Part shown: positions 6,982 to 15,278 of the stretch, in pieces
How positions within the stretch are numbered: position 1 is the stretch's first letter
How the letters are laid out: the number at the start of each line of letters is the position of its first letter
Assembly (NCBI GenBank): GCA_000690595.2
Contig: JHUT02000001.1
Span: forward strand, 558,001 to 622,000
Reading direction: 5' to 3'
Length of the DNA: 64,000 nt
DNA from: Natrinema mahii
Lineage (GTDB): Archaea > Halobacteriota > Halobacteria > Halobacteriales > Natrialbaceae
Program-made: the position numbers and the translations under genes
Notes under the pieces: model-generated
The model's input: only the letters and a program-made list of their open reading frames with translations
Databases searched by the model: none
Told to the model about the DNA's origin: nothing

Positions 6982-9708
6982 TCAGGACGCGTTCTTACAC
7001 TTCTGTTTATACTCCTCGTACTCGCGTTTTGCGCGCTCGTAGGCGTGTTTCTTCTTTTTGAGTTGCTTTTTGTTCACCTTGCCCTTCTCGTATTTCTTTT
7101 TGTACTCCTCGTACTCACGCTTTGCACGCTTGTATTTGCGTTTTAGCTTCTTCTTGTTCTTTCCGTCGTCCCCATTCTCGGGTGCCTTCGTAAACTCCAG
7201 AATGTCTCCGTAGACAACCGCGGCACCGACCTGAGCGACCGCTCGGAACTCGTAGGTCGTGCCAGTCTCGAGGTTCATCGCCGTCGCACTGAACGGTCCG
7301 GGTTCGGTGAGGACTGTTTCGTCGGTAAACGTCCACACCTCAGTCCCCTTGACGCGGTACAGGAAGTAGACGGTAACCTCCTCTGCGCCCTCGAGTTCGA
7401 GCAGTTCGCCGTTGAGCGTGGCCGTCGAGCCGTTAACCTCCGTCGCCGGCTTCGTCTCGACGTCCAACTCGTCCGGGCCGAGCTTGGTGAACGAGAGCGT
7501 GGTTCCGAGGAACCGTTCATCGTCTGCTACCATGACCGCCCGGAATTCGTACGTGCTACCGAGTTCGAGGCCTTCGATCCCGGCGCTGAAGTCACCGGAC
7601 TCGTCGAGCGTCTGGGACTCGGTGGTGATCCACTCGTCTGCGCCGAGTTCACGCCACTCGAAAAAGACGTCTGCGGTGTCGAAGTCCCCGAAATCGATTA
7701 ACTCTCCGTTGAGCGTGGCCGTCGAGCCATTGATCTCCGTCGCCGGCTCTGTCTCTACGCTGGGGACGCCGGCCTCATCTTTGGTGAACGAGACGATGGT
7801 TCCTTCCTCACGCGTGCCATTCGCCACGACGACTGCCCGGAATTCGTACGTGTTCCCGGGCTCGAGGCCGGCGATCCCGTCGCTGAAGTCGCCGGGCGCG
7901 TCGAGCATCTGCGTCTCGGTGGTGTTCCACTCCTCCTCACCGAGTTCACGCCACTCGAAGAAGACGTCCACCTCGTCGAAGTCACCGATGTCGATCAACT
8001 CGCCGTTGAGCGTGGCCGTCGAGCCGTTGACCTCCGTCGCCACCTGCGTTTCGACGATAGGTGCGCCGGGTTCGTCTTTGGTGAACGAGATAATAGCCCC
8101 TTCCTCACGCGTGCCATTCGCCACGACGACCGCCCGGAATTCGTACGTGCCGCCGGGTTCGAGGCCCGCGATTTCAGCGCTAAAGTCGCCGGGCGCGTCG
8201 AGCATCTGCGGCGCGGTAGCAGTCCACACGTCCGTGCCGACTTCACGCCACTCGAAGAAGACGTCGACGTCGTCGAAGTCACCGAGATCGAGCAGTTCGC
8301 CGTTGAGCGTGGCCGTCGAGCCGTTGACCTCCGTCGCCGGCTCTGTGATGACCTCCGGCACATCTGGCACTGTTTTGATAATTCGAAGCGTGGCCCCCTC
8401 CACCCGTTCGCCATTCGCCAGTCCGATCGCCCGGAATTCGTACGTGGTGCCGGGCTCGAGACCCGCGATCTCGGCGTCGAAGTCGCCGGGCGCGTTGAGC
8501 GTCTGTGGCGCGGTGGTGTTCCACTCGTCCTCACCGAGTTCACGCCATTCGAAGAAGACGTCGACCTCGGTGGAGTCTCCGAGGTCGGTCAACTCACCGT
8601 TGAGCGTGGCCGTTGAGCCATTGACATCCGTCGCCGGCGTCGTTACGACGTCAGGGATGGCCGAATCGCAACTAATGTCGAGCGTCGTGATGTCGAGACC
8701 GATTGCGATATTGTCGGTCTCGAGCGAGTACGTTCCGTCCGCGAGATTCTCCCACATCGCCGAACCGCCGGCGGGAACCTCCATCGGCTCCTCGTACCCA
8801 CCGGGGCCGGTGACGGTTACCGTCACCGAGACGTCGTTGGGGTTCGTTACCGTAATCTCGCCCTCCTCGTCCACACACGCCGAGTCCACTTTCAGGTCGA
8901 CGAGATCGCAGTCACACCCGGTAACCGTCGCCATCTGAAGATTGACGGCGGTTTGGGCGTACAAACAGCCGTCCACCGTTGCGTCGGTGAGTACGTTGAT
9001 CGCCGTCTGGGCCAGTACGACCCCCGCAAAGTTTGCGTCCGTTCCGATCTCGACGCCGGGACCGCCGGCGACCACCCAGACGATGTTTTCGGCCTGCGCA
9101 CCCCCTTCCAGATTGACGGTCACCCCACTCGCCACGCTGAGGCCTCCCGCGACCTGGAAGATCCAGGTGTCATCCGGACCACCGTCGAGGGTGATATTTC
9201 CATCAATCGAGAGACCAGTGTCCCAATTGTACACTCCTGGAGTCAGTGTTTCTCCGTCAAGATTGCCGCCGCCTACATTTGTAAAGTCTGGTGGGACACG
9301 GCCGTACGCATCGGTGAACGCGGTTTCCATATCGCTCACGGCCGTGGTCAATCTGGACGGGGTCGGCTCCGCATAATCTGCCGCATACACCCGTCCGCCC
9401 ACCTGCGTCGATGTCGCGAAGACGCCCGTCGCATCCAGCGTCAGATCGAATCCGGTTATCGCGGTCGACGCGATCGGACTCACGCCAATATCTCCCGCTA
9501 CGTCGGAATTGGGAACGCTCGATATTCCGGATTTTGCCAGGATGGAAAAATCACAGGCCGTCCCGAGATCGACCGGTGCTGGCCCGTCTTGTTGGATTTG
9601 GACCGGGGGATCTTCACCTTCTTGCGCGGCGCCTATACAGCCGGCAAAACCGGCTGCGAGTAACCCACTCGATGCGATGACCGTTCTTCTTGTCGGATTG
9701 TACTCCAT
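6982..9708 (-). CDS. Ice-binding-like (DUF3494) Tat lipoprotein with five tandem repeats and a lysine-rich tail
   Basis: The 908-residue surface protein starts with a Tat-type signal (RRTVIASSGLLAAGFAGC), whose cysteine suggests lipid anchoring. Residues about 45-265 resemble the ice-binding-like adhesin domain (a beta-helix family also found outside cold habitats), with TPGVYNWDTGLSIDGNITLDG and TWIFQVAGGL. A short beta domain follows (about 270-345), then five 99-residue fibronectin-III-like repeats carrying NGSTATLNGEL and GTTYEFRA motifs. Residues 845-908 are a lysine/arginine/glutamate-rich helix with RAKREYEEYK twice. An adhesive or matrix role is inferred. The basic tail is very unlike the acidic haloarchaeal norm. 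Confidence 0.85.
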   Translation of the reverse strand: MEYNPTRRTVIASSGLLAAGFAGCIGAAQEGEDPPVQIQQDGPAPVDLGTACDFSILAKSGISSVPNSDVAGDIGVSPIASTAITGFDLTLDATGVFATSTQVGGRVYAADYAEPTPSRLTTAVSDMETAFTDAYGRVPPDFTNVGGGNLDGETLTPGVYNWDTGLSIDGNITLDGGPDDTWIFQVAGGLSVASGVTVNLEGGAQAENIVWVVAGGPGVEIGTDANFAGVVLAQTAINVLTDATVDGCLYAQTAVNLQMATVTGCDCDLVDLKVDSACVDEEGEITVTNPNDVSVTVTVTGPGGYEEPMEVPAGGSAMWENLADGTYSLETDNIAIGLDITTLDISCDSAIPDVVTTPATDVNGSTATLNGELTDLGDSTEVDVFFEWRELGEDEWNTTAPQTLNAPGDFDAEIAGLEPGTTYEFRAIGLANGERVEGATLRIIKTVPDVPEVITEPATEVNGSTATLNGELLDLGDFDDVDVFFEWREVGTDVWTATAPQMLDAPGDFSAEIAGLEPGGTYEFRAVVVANGTREEGAIISFTKDEPGAPIVETQVATEVNGSTATLNGELIDIGDFDEVDVFFEWRELGEEEWNTTETQMLDAPGDFSDGIAGLEPGNTYEFRAVVVANGTREEGTIVSFTKDEAGVPSVETEPATEINGSTATLNGELIDFGDFDTADVFFEWRELGADEWITTESQTLDESGDFSAGIEGLELGSTYEFRAVMVADDERFLGTTLSFTKLGPDELDVETKPATEVNGSTATLNGELLELEGAEEVTVYFLYRVKGTEVWTFTDETVLTEPGPFSATAMNLETGTTYEFRAVAQVGAAVVYGDILEFTKAPENGDDGKNKKKLKRKYKRAKREYEEYKKKYEKGKVNKKQLKKKKHAYERAKREYEEYKQKCKNAS
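7180..8664 (-). repeat. Five tandem 297-bp coding repeats
   Basis: The marker GTTGAGCGTGGCCGT (one base differs in the last copy) starts at 7411, 7708, 8005, 8302 and 8599, an exact 297-bp spacing. Each unit encodes one 99-residue Fn3-like domain. The central units are the most alike in DNA, which suggests recent duplication or gene conversion. Because no insertion or deletion has accumulated, copy number could easily change by recombination. Confidence 0.9.
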
Positions 9709-10086
9709 ATCTGATTCTCATCGGTGTAGGATATTGTTTTCAGGGAGTTAATTTTGTATATGTATTCTATATCTTCTCCAAATATTCTTCAAATTCGATT
9801 AGTGAGTCCATTCAGACACGCTGGAAGACCGATCCAGTAGGTGGGGAATGACAATACAAATGTACGTGGGCATTTTGCTCCCAGTACCGCAGATATCGCT
9901 AAACGAGAGTGCCGTTGCAGACGGCACAACAGTGACATTTAGCACATATTATTTAGCACATAGTAATGAATGACTTTTAACAGTCCATCATTGACGTGCT
10001 ATGTCCTTCACCTGTACTGAACAAGAGTTTCACGGACGCGCTTGAATAAAGAAATCGCATTACCTACGGGTAACGAAGCTACAGTA
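9709..10086. other. AT-rich intergenic region with a hairpin and a 14-bp direct repeat
   Basis: No convincing gene is seen. The left side (about 9750-9770) holds TATA-like sequence for the ice-binding-like gene. A perfect 7-bp stem with a five-base loop lies at 9909-9927 (GTGCCGT/ACGGCAC). The 12-mer ATTTAGCACATA occurs twice at 9937 and 9951, a 14-base period, and a partial inverted echo (GTGCTATG) follows near 9996. The low GC content differs from both neighbours. Confidence 0.5.
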
Positions 10087-10776
10087 TCAGAACTCGGTGC
10101 CCTGTCGGGCTCGCTGACCGTCATCGATCGGGTGTTTCACCTTGCGGACGTTCGTGATCAGGTCCGCGCTGTCGGCGAGGTACTCGGGTTCGGTGTGGCT
10201 CCCCGAGAGGACGAGTTCGAGGTCGTCGGGCTTGGCCTCGATCAGTTCCAGCACGTCGTCCTGGGAGAGCAACTCCCGGTCGGCGGCGTAGAGGACCTCG
10301 TCGAGGATGAGCATGTGCATCCCGGCCTCCGGGTCGGCCTCGAGATCGATCGGTGCGCCGAGGTCGGCGTCTTCGGCGGCCGCGAGCAGTTCGCGGGCGC
10401 GCTCGAGGCCGGCCTGGGCTTCGGCCTCGTGGTCGGCCTCGTCGCTGCCGTCGGCCATCCCGTGCCAGCCGTAGTGGCCGAGGTTCTCGTAGCTGAACCC
10501 CGGCAGGGCGGCGATGGCGTTGTACTCGCCCCGGACCGCGTCGACGCTCGAGGCGCCGCCTTTCATGAACTGGAGCATGTGGACCCGGTAGCCGTGGCCC
10601 GCGGCGCGCATGCCCATCCCCAGCGTCGCGGTCGTCTTCCCTTTCCCGTCGCCCCACCAGACCTGCACGCGGCCGAACTCCTCGGGTGCGTCCGGTTCGA
10701 TCCGCTCCGCTTCGGGCGTCCGCCCCTGCCCGGGCGTGTTCTCGATCGCGGACTCGACTGCCTCCTCGTCGCTCAT
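10087..10776 (-). CDS. cobA: Cob(I)alamin adenosyltransferase (CobA/BtuR type)
   Basis: About 229 residues from the ATG at 10774-10776. The enzyme transfers the adenosyl group of ATP to cob(I)alamin or cobinamide. The P-loop WWGDGKGKTTATLG, the FMKGG segment and LILDEVLYAADRELL are diagnostic of the CobA/CobO family. The preceding GQGRTPEAERIEP stretch is usual for haloarchaeal members. An in-frame ATG 63 bases upstream is possible but adds sequence unlike the family. It works in the same pathway as cobyric acid synthase at 1.4-3.0 kb and is transcribed divergently from a small regulator. Confidence 0.92.
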   Translation of the reverse strand: MSDEEAVESAIENTPGQGRTPEAERIEPDAPEEFGRVQVWWGDGKGKTTATLGMGMRAAGHGYRVHMLQFMKGGASSVDAVRGEYNAIAALPGFSYENLGHYGWHGMADGSDEADHEAEAQAGLERARELLAAAEDADLGAPIDLEADPEAGMHMLILDEVLYAADRELLSQDDVLELIEAKPDDLELVLSGSHTEPEYLADSADLITNVRKVKHPIDDGQRARQGTEF

Positions 10777-10888
10777 ACGCTGGCGGTCGGGCCGCGTCCA
10801 CATGTACGTTGCTCCATCGCGGGCGAGATACTGTGACATGCGTAACCAAACGTGTCTTCCGTCCTCGCTCCTAACTCGCGGTCACGCC

Positions 10889-11248
10889 ATGCCTCTCGAG
10901 TTCTCCGCGTCCGACGATACTCCCGGTTTCGGGCGCGTGATCGCCGCGCTCGACGACGGCGCCTGCCGGGAAATCATCGCGATCCTCGAGGAGCCGATGA
11001 CCGTCGAGGAGATCGCCGAGGTGACGGATCGCCCGCTCTCGACGACCTACCGCAAACTCGATTGTCTGACCGAGGCGGGTCTCGCCAAGGAGGCCGTCGG
11101 CGTCCGCGAGGGCCGCCATCGGACGTCCCGGTACGTGGCCAACCTCGAGCGGATCTCGATCGGGCTCGACGCGGACAACGAGTTGCGCGTCGACGTCGAC
11201 CACGCCTCGGGGGCCGAGATCTGGGCCGACCTGCAGGGCGACTACTGA
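10889..11248 (+). CDS. Small winged-helix transcription regulator
   Basis: The 119-residue protein is built around GRVIAALDDGACREIIAILEEPMTVEEIAEVTDRPLSTTYRKLDCLTEAGL, a typical winged-HTH domain with the recognition helix in PLSTTYRKL, followed by a basic wing (GRHRTSRYVANL) and a beta-rich C-terminus. ArsR/TrmB-like haloarchaeal regulators look like this. The start at 10889 gives the family length. It is divergent from cobA, so control of cobalamin metabolism is possible but unproven. Confidence 0.75.
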   Translation: MPLEFSASDDTPGFGRVIAALDDGACREIIAILEEPMTVEEIAEVTDRPLSTTYRKLDCLTEAGLAKEAVGVREGRHRTSRYVANLERISIGLDADNELRVDVDHASGAEIWADLQGDY

Positions 11249-11271
11249 CGCGCTCGCCCGGTCGCCCCGCG

Positions 11272-12489
11272 TTAGCGTTCGACGAGATCCGCGTCCGTCG
11301 GCCCCTGTCCGTCGAACTCCCGGACGAACCCGTCGAGCCGTTCGGGATCGGACGCCGCCGGCAGTCGCTCGTCCGCGGTCGAACAGTCCGCGGCGACCCC
11401 GAGTCGCTCGCAGACGAGGTCCGCGGTCGCCTCGGCCATCCGGCGGTAGGTCGTCAGCTTCCCGCCGACGATGCTACAGCAGTTCTCGACACCCTCGTCG
11501 GCGTGATCGAGCAGGTGGAATCCCCGTGAGATGCCACGACCGCCCCGCGCGGCCTCGTCGGGTTCGTACAGCGGGCGGACACCCCACCACGTCCGGGCGC
11601 GGTCGGCGTCGGCCACCGGCGGGAGCATCGCCGCACACTCCCGGACCGTCTTGGCGATCTCCCAGTCGGCCCGCTCGTAGTCGTCGGGATCGGCGACCGC
11701 CACGCTCGTCGTCCCGAGGACGACCTCGCCGTCGTGGGGGACGACGATGTCCCCGTCGGCCGGCTCGCGACACCGGTTGAGAACCGGCTCGAGGCCCGCG
11801 TATTCGACCGAGATCATGACCCCTCGAGTCGGTCGCATCTCGACGTCGGCGCCGACCATCGCCGCGACCCGACCGGCGTGGGGCCCGGTCGCGTTCACGA
11901 CGTAGTCCGGGCGGAGGGTCGCGTCGGCGTCGCCGCCGAGCGTGACGGTCGCGACCTCGCCATCCTCGGTCGTCATCGACGTGACCGGAGCGTGCGGTCG
12001 AATGCGCGCGCCGTGGTCGCGGGCGTCGACTGCGTTCGCCGCGATCAGTCGGGACGGCACGACGACCCCGTCGGGGACTTCCATCGCGCGGTCGACGTCG
12101 GCCGCGAGCTCCGGGACCGCCTCGCGGGCGGCCGCGTCGTCGACGACGTCGGTCGGAATGCCGACGTCCTCGCAGGCCGCCCGCTTGGCATCGAAATAGG
12201 CCGGATCGTCGGCCGCGAGTTCCACGAAGAGCCCGCCGGTGTCCCGGACGCACTCGCCCGCGATCCGACGCAGAATTTGGTTCTCCTCGAGACACGCCCG
12301 GGCCTCCGGACCGTCGGCCTCGGCGTAGCGCGCGCCGCTGTGTAACAGGCCGTGCGACCGGCCCGAGGTGCCCGACGCGAGCCCGTCGCGCTCGACGAGC
12401 GTGACGTCGACGCCCCTGCGCGCGAGGTCTCTCGCGATTCCCGCCCCGGTCGCGCCGCCGCCGATTACGAGGACTGTGGGTCGCTCCAT
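11272..12489 (-). CDS. GlpA-like FAD-dependent glycerol-3-phosphate dehydrogenase, short form
   Basis: The 405-residue protein has an N-terminal FAD-binding GGGATGAGIARDLARRGVDVTLVERD and the GLLHSGARYAEADGPEARACLEEN block of anaerobic glycerol-3-phosphate dehydrogenase subunit A. A C-terminal SIVGGKLTTYRRMAEATADLVC segment also fits. Typical haloarchaeal GlpA is about 530-580 residues; this one stops soon after the FAD domain, lacking the C-terminal cysteine-containing domain. No glpB, glpC or glpK is adjacent. It may be a soluble paralogue with another 2-hydroxy-acid or polyol substrate. The ATG at 12487-12489 was chosen because the flavin motif begins right after it. Confidence 0.75.
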   Translation of the reverse strand: MERPTVLVIGGGATGAGIARDLARRGVDVTLVERDGLASGTSGRSHGLLHSGARYAEADGPEARACLEENQILRRIAGECVRDTGGLFVELAADDPAYFDAKRAACEDVGIPTDVVDDAAAREAVPELAADVDRAMEVPDGVVVPSRLIAANAVDARDHGARIRPHAPVTSMTTEDGEVATVTLGGDADATLRPDYVVNATGPHAGRVAAMVGADVEMRPTRGVMISVEYAGLEPVLNRCREPADGDIVVPHDGEVVLGTTSVAVADPDDYERADWEIAKTVRECAAMLPPVADADRARTWWGVRPLYEPDEAARGGRGISRGFHLLDHADEGVENCCSIVGGKLTTYRRMAEATADLVCERLGVAADCSTADERLPAASDPERLDGFVREFDGQGPTDADLVER

Positions 12490-12746
12490 ACTCGACCGAC
12501 GGCGGCCAGACTGACGTAGCTTTCTCCGCTCGAGTCGGCGTCCGACGAACGAGCGGGTCGTGGTTCGCTGTCGTGTCTCGAGATGATTGCAACGATCGAT
12601 CGCGATGACGCGTCGATCGACCCAGTCGATGGCCTCACCGCCGCTGTGGCCGGTTGCTCCCCGCAGCACTCCATATTCTTTCGACGGAGATAGCGGCAGT
12701 AGTTTCCGAAACGCCCGAGTCGAGGTATCGCTTGCTCTGGAACCCG

Positions 12747-12757
12747 TCTTTATGCGT
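12747..12757 (+). promoter_or_regulatory. TATA box of the microprotein pair
   Basis: TCTTTATGCGT is centred 28 bases before the ATG at 12779, the spacing of a leaderless haloarchaeal transcript. It supports translation of the very short first frame. Confidence 0.5.
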
Positions 12758-12778
12758 GGGACCGCCTAACCCGGACCC

Positions 12779-12892
12779 ATGACAGCAGACGCGACGAAAA
12801 CACTGGGTTCCCGAGCTGCGGCCGCATCCACTTTGCACGCCGGATCGGCCGCTATCACGCCGGGCCCGCGATCGGAGGTGTCCGGGGAATGA
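12779..12892 (+). CDS. Putative 37-residue microprotein upstream of the WEHL small protein
   Basis: The frame MTADATKTLGSRAAAAS... encodes 37 residues rich in Ala, Ser and Gly, without a clear domain. Its TGA overlaps the next ATG in the four-base ATGA form that marks translational coupling. A TATA-like box stands 28 bases upstream, so the transcript would begin at this ATG. It may be a leader peptide whose translation delivers ribosomes to the next gene, or a functional microprotein. No homologue is recognised, so confidence is moderate. Confidence 0.4.
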   Translation: MTADATKTLGSRAAAASTLHAGSAAITPGPRSEVSGE

Positions 12893-13020
12893 GCGACGCT
12901 TCGGAGTCCGATACTCCGGACGAGGAGTCCGACCGAGACGACGATCACCTCGAGGACGTCGACGTCGGTGCGGGGTGTACCGAGATCTGGGAACACCTCG
13001 CCGAGGAACGCGAGGAGTAG
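12889..13020 (+). CDS. Small acidic haloarchaeal protein with GCTEIWEHLAEER motif
   Basis: The 43-residue frame begins MSDASESDTPDEES and is extremely acidic before ending in the motif VGAGCTEIWEHLAEEREE. Short haloarchaeal proteins sharing this Cys-x-Glu-x-Trp-Glu-His-Leu C-terminus are widespread, as far as I recall, but have no described function. It overlaps the upstream microprotein by ATGA. The single cysteine and conserved tryptophan suggest a binding role. Confidence 0.6.
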   Translation: MSDASESDTPDEESDRDDDHLEDVDVGAGCTEIWEHLAEEREE

Positions 13021-13062
13021 ACCGACGGTCCCGCCGCCTCGGTCCCGACTCGAGCGACCCCG

Positions 13063-13593
13063 CTACTGGTTCGGCGCGATTTTCTCCTCGAACCGCTCGC
13101 GGACCTTCTCGACTTTCGGGGCCGCGTGCATCTGGCAGTAGGCGTCGGTGGGGTTCTTTTCGAAGTAGTCCTGGTGGTTCTCCTCGGCGCGGTAGAACGT
13201 CTCGAGGGGCTCGAGTTCGGTCACCACGTCGTCGTCGTACTCGGCGTCGAGGGCCTCGATGTAGGCCTCGGCCTGCCGGTGTTGCTCGTCGTCGTGAGCG
13301 AGGACGATCGAGCGGTACTGCGTTCCCACGTCGGGCCCCTGTCGGTTGCGCTGGGTCGGGTCGTGCGTGGCGAAAAAGACCTCGAGCAGTTCGTCGTACG
13401 TGATCGCGTCGGGGTCGTACTCGACCTGGACGACCTCGGCGTGACCGGTGTTGCCGGTACAGACCTCCCGATAGGACGGGTCCTCGACGTGGCCGCCGGC
13501 GTAGCCCGAGGTCACGGCGTCGACGCCTTCGAGTTCCTTCATCGCCGCTTCGGTACACCAGAAACAGCCGCCGCCGAACGTGGCTCGTTCCAT
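13063..13593 (-). CDS. msrA: Peptide methionine sulfoxide reductase MsrA
   Basis: The 176-residue cytosolic enzyme reduces the S-diastereomer of methionine sulfoxide in proteins. The catalytic GGGCFWC motif lies at about residues 8-14, followed by GYAGGHVEDPSYREVCTGNTGHAEVVQVEYDP and the family ending YCQMHAAPKVEKVRERF. The length is standard. The ATG complementary to 13591-13593 puts the motif in its usual place. It is a single-gene unit. Confidence 0.96.
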   Translation of the reverse strand: MERATFGGGCFWCTEAAMKELEGVDAVTSGYAGGHVEDPSYREVCTGNTGHAEVVQVEYDPDAITYDELLEVFFATHDPTQRNRQGPDVGTQYRSIVLAHDDEQHRQAEAYIEALDAEYDDDVVTELEPLETFYRAEENHQDYFEKNPTDAYCQMHAAPKVEKVRERFEEKIAPNQ

Positions 13594-13726
13594 ACCCCGC
13601 GATAAGGGACGACCGAGGAAAGGTGTGACGGGTGGGTTCGTTCGGCCCCCGTGACCCGGCCGCTGCTGGCCTCGCGATCCGAACCGCGTGCCAAGGGATT
13701 TGCCGGTGGCCGACGAACCCCGGGGT

Positions 13727-14497
13727 ATGTCCTGGGACACAGTCGACCTCGAGTGGGACGGTGCGGTCGCGACGCTGACCGTCGACCGACCGGACGCCTT
13801 GAACGCCCTGAACGTCGAGACGCTGACGGCGATGGGCGAGGCGATCGAAGACGCGGCCGACGAGGGCGCACGGGCGCTCGTCCTGACGGGAGCCGGCGAC
13901 GCGTTCATCGCCGGCGCGGACATCAAATACATGCGGGATCTCGGTGCCGAGAACGCCCAAGAGTGGGGCGCACTCGGCCACGACGTCGCCGACGCGCTCG
14001 AGGCGTTCCCCGCGCCGACGATCGCCGCGGTCAACGGCTACGCGTTCGGTGGCGGGTGTGAGATGGCGCTGGCCTGCGATCTCCGCGTGGCCGGCGAGTC
14101 GGCGCTGATCGGCAACACCGAGATCGATCTGGGGATCATCCCCGGCTGGGGGGCCACCCAGCGGCTGCCGCGGCTGGTCGGCGACGAGACCGCCCGCCGG
14201 ATGATCTTCCTCGGCGAGCGCCTCGACGCCGAATCGGCCGCCGAGGCGGGGCTGTTCGGCGAGGTCGTCCCGGACGACGACCTCGCGGACGTCGTCGCGG
14301 AACTGGCCGACCGGCTCGCCGCCAAACCGGCCTTCGCGATGCGGACCGCCAAGCGGGCCATCAATCAGGGCCTCGAGGGGTCACAGGAGAGCGGCCTCGC
14401 CTACGAGCGACGCGCCTTCGCGAGCCTCTTCGGGACGCCGGACCAGCGCGAGGGGATGGCCGCGTTCGTCGAGGACCGCGACCCGGAGTTCGAGTGA
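13727..14497 (+). CDS. Enoyl-CoA hydratase/isomerase (crotonase family)
   Basis: The 256-residue protein carries the crotonase oxyanion segment GAGDAFIAGADIKYM, the GYAFGGGCEMALACDLRVA block with the first catalytic glutamate, and GNTEIDLGIIPGWGATQRLPRLVG with the second. Both glutamates needed for hydratase activity are present, so it probably hydrates 2-enoyl-CoA in fatty-acid oxidation or degradation of related acyl-CoAs. The ATG at 13727 matches the family start. It is monocistronic and not beside other beta-oxidation genes. Confidence 0.9.
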   Translation: MSWDTVDLEWDGAVATLTVDRPDALNALNVETLTAMGEAIEDAADEGARALVLTGAGDAFIAGADIKYMRDLGAENAQEWGALGHDVADALEAFPAPTIAAVNGYAFGGGCEMALACDLRVAGESALIGNTEIDLGIIPGWGATQRLPRLVGDETARRMIFLGERLDAESAAEAGLFGEVVPDDDLADVVAELADRLAAKPAFAMRTAKRAINQGLEGSQESGLAYERRAFASLFGTPDQREGMAAFVEDRDPEFE

Positions 14498-14503
14498 CGA
14501 GTA

Positions 14504-15169
14504 CTATCGATCCGCGACCCGCCAGGTGAGTACCACGCCCTCGTCGAGCCGGTCGACGGCCTCGAGCGCGAGTTCGGGGAAGTCGGCGACGAACCCCTCG
14601 CCGTCGGCCAGCGTCGGAGCGTCGCGGCCGCCGATGATCGTCGGGCCGACGAAGACGCGTAGCTCGTCGACCAGCCCGGCCTCGAACAGCGAGAAGATGA
14701 GTTCCCCGCCGCCCTCGACCATGACCCGTTCGATCCCCTCCTCTCGGAGCGCCGCGAACGCTCGCAGGAGGTCGACCCGCTCCTCGCCCGCGGTGACCAA
14801 CTCGGCGACCTCGGCGAGTTCGGCGCGGCGGTCGACGGGCGCGGCCTCGCTCAGACAGCAGTAGGTCGTCGCCGCGTCGTCGACGACCGCCGCGTCCGGC
14901 GGCGTCCGGCCGCTCGAGTCGACCACGACACGAGCGGGGGTTTCCGGCTCGCCCCGCTCGAGCCGTCGCTCGCGCAGCCGTTCGTCCTTGACCGTCAGGT
15001 GCGGATCGTCCGCGAGGACGGTCCCGACGCCGACGACGACGGCGTCGCTTTCGGCCCGGACCCGATCGACGCGGGCGAAGTCCTCGTCGCCGCTGATCGC
15101 GAGTTGTTCCCGGCGTCGCGAGGAGAGTTTGCCGTCCGCGCTCATTGCGGCGTTGACCACGACGTGCAT
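14504..15169 (-). CDS. 2,5-diamino-6-(ribosylamino)pyrimidinone 5'-phosphate reductase
   Basis: The 221-residue protein begins VVVNAAMSADGKLSSRRREQLAISGDEDFARV and has the RibD C-terminal reductase features: VVVGVGTVLADDPHLTVK, a VVVDSSGRTPPDA segment and VMVEGGGELIFSLFEAGLVDE. Archaeal enzymes of this kind reduce the ribosyl side chain early in riboflavin synthesis with NAD(P)H. It lies convergent to the crotonase gene and is probably its own transcript. Confidence 0.9.
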   Translation of the reverse strand: MHVVVNAAMSADGKLSSRRREQLAISGDEDFARVDRVRAESDAVVVGVGTVLADDPHLTVKDERLRERRLERGEPETPARVVVDSSGRTPPDAAVVDDAATTYCCLSEAAPVDRRAELAEVAELVTAGEERVDLLRAFAALREEGIERVMVEGGGELIFSLFEAGLVDELRVFVGPTIIGGRDAPTLADGEGFVADFPELALEAVDRLDEGVVLTWRVADR

Positions 15170-15278
15170 ACCGCTGCTGCGGGCGGCCGGCTAAAGAACT
15201 CCCCGCCTCGCGGCCCGCTCCCGTCGCGTCGGGCGCTGCCGCCGGGGGCCGGCCCGTCTCTCGTGTCGGCTATACGGC

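Noticed and set aside
7180-8664. Regular repeats resembling a CRISPR array
   Set aside because: The 297-bp period, in-frame coding and absence of short palindromic repeats with unique spacers show they are tandem protein domains.
9909-9927. Short hairpin as an intrinsic terminator of cobA or the adhesin gene
   Set aside because: The stem lies upstream of the adhesin gene, about 160 bases past the cobA stop, and has no T tract, so a terminator role is not supported.
12490-12778. Extension of the GlpA-like gene upstream to 12669
   Set aside because: The extra 60 residues are basic and precede the FAD motif. The flavin-binding strand should start within a few residues of the true N-terminus.
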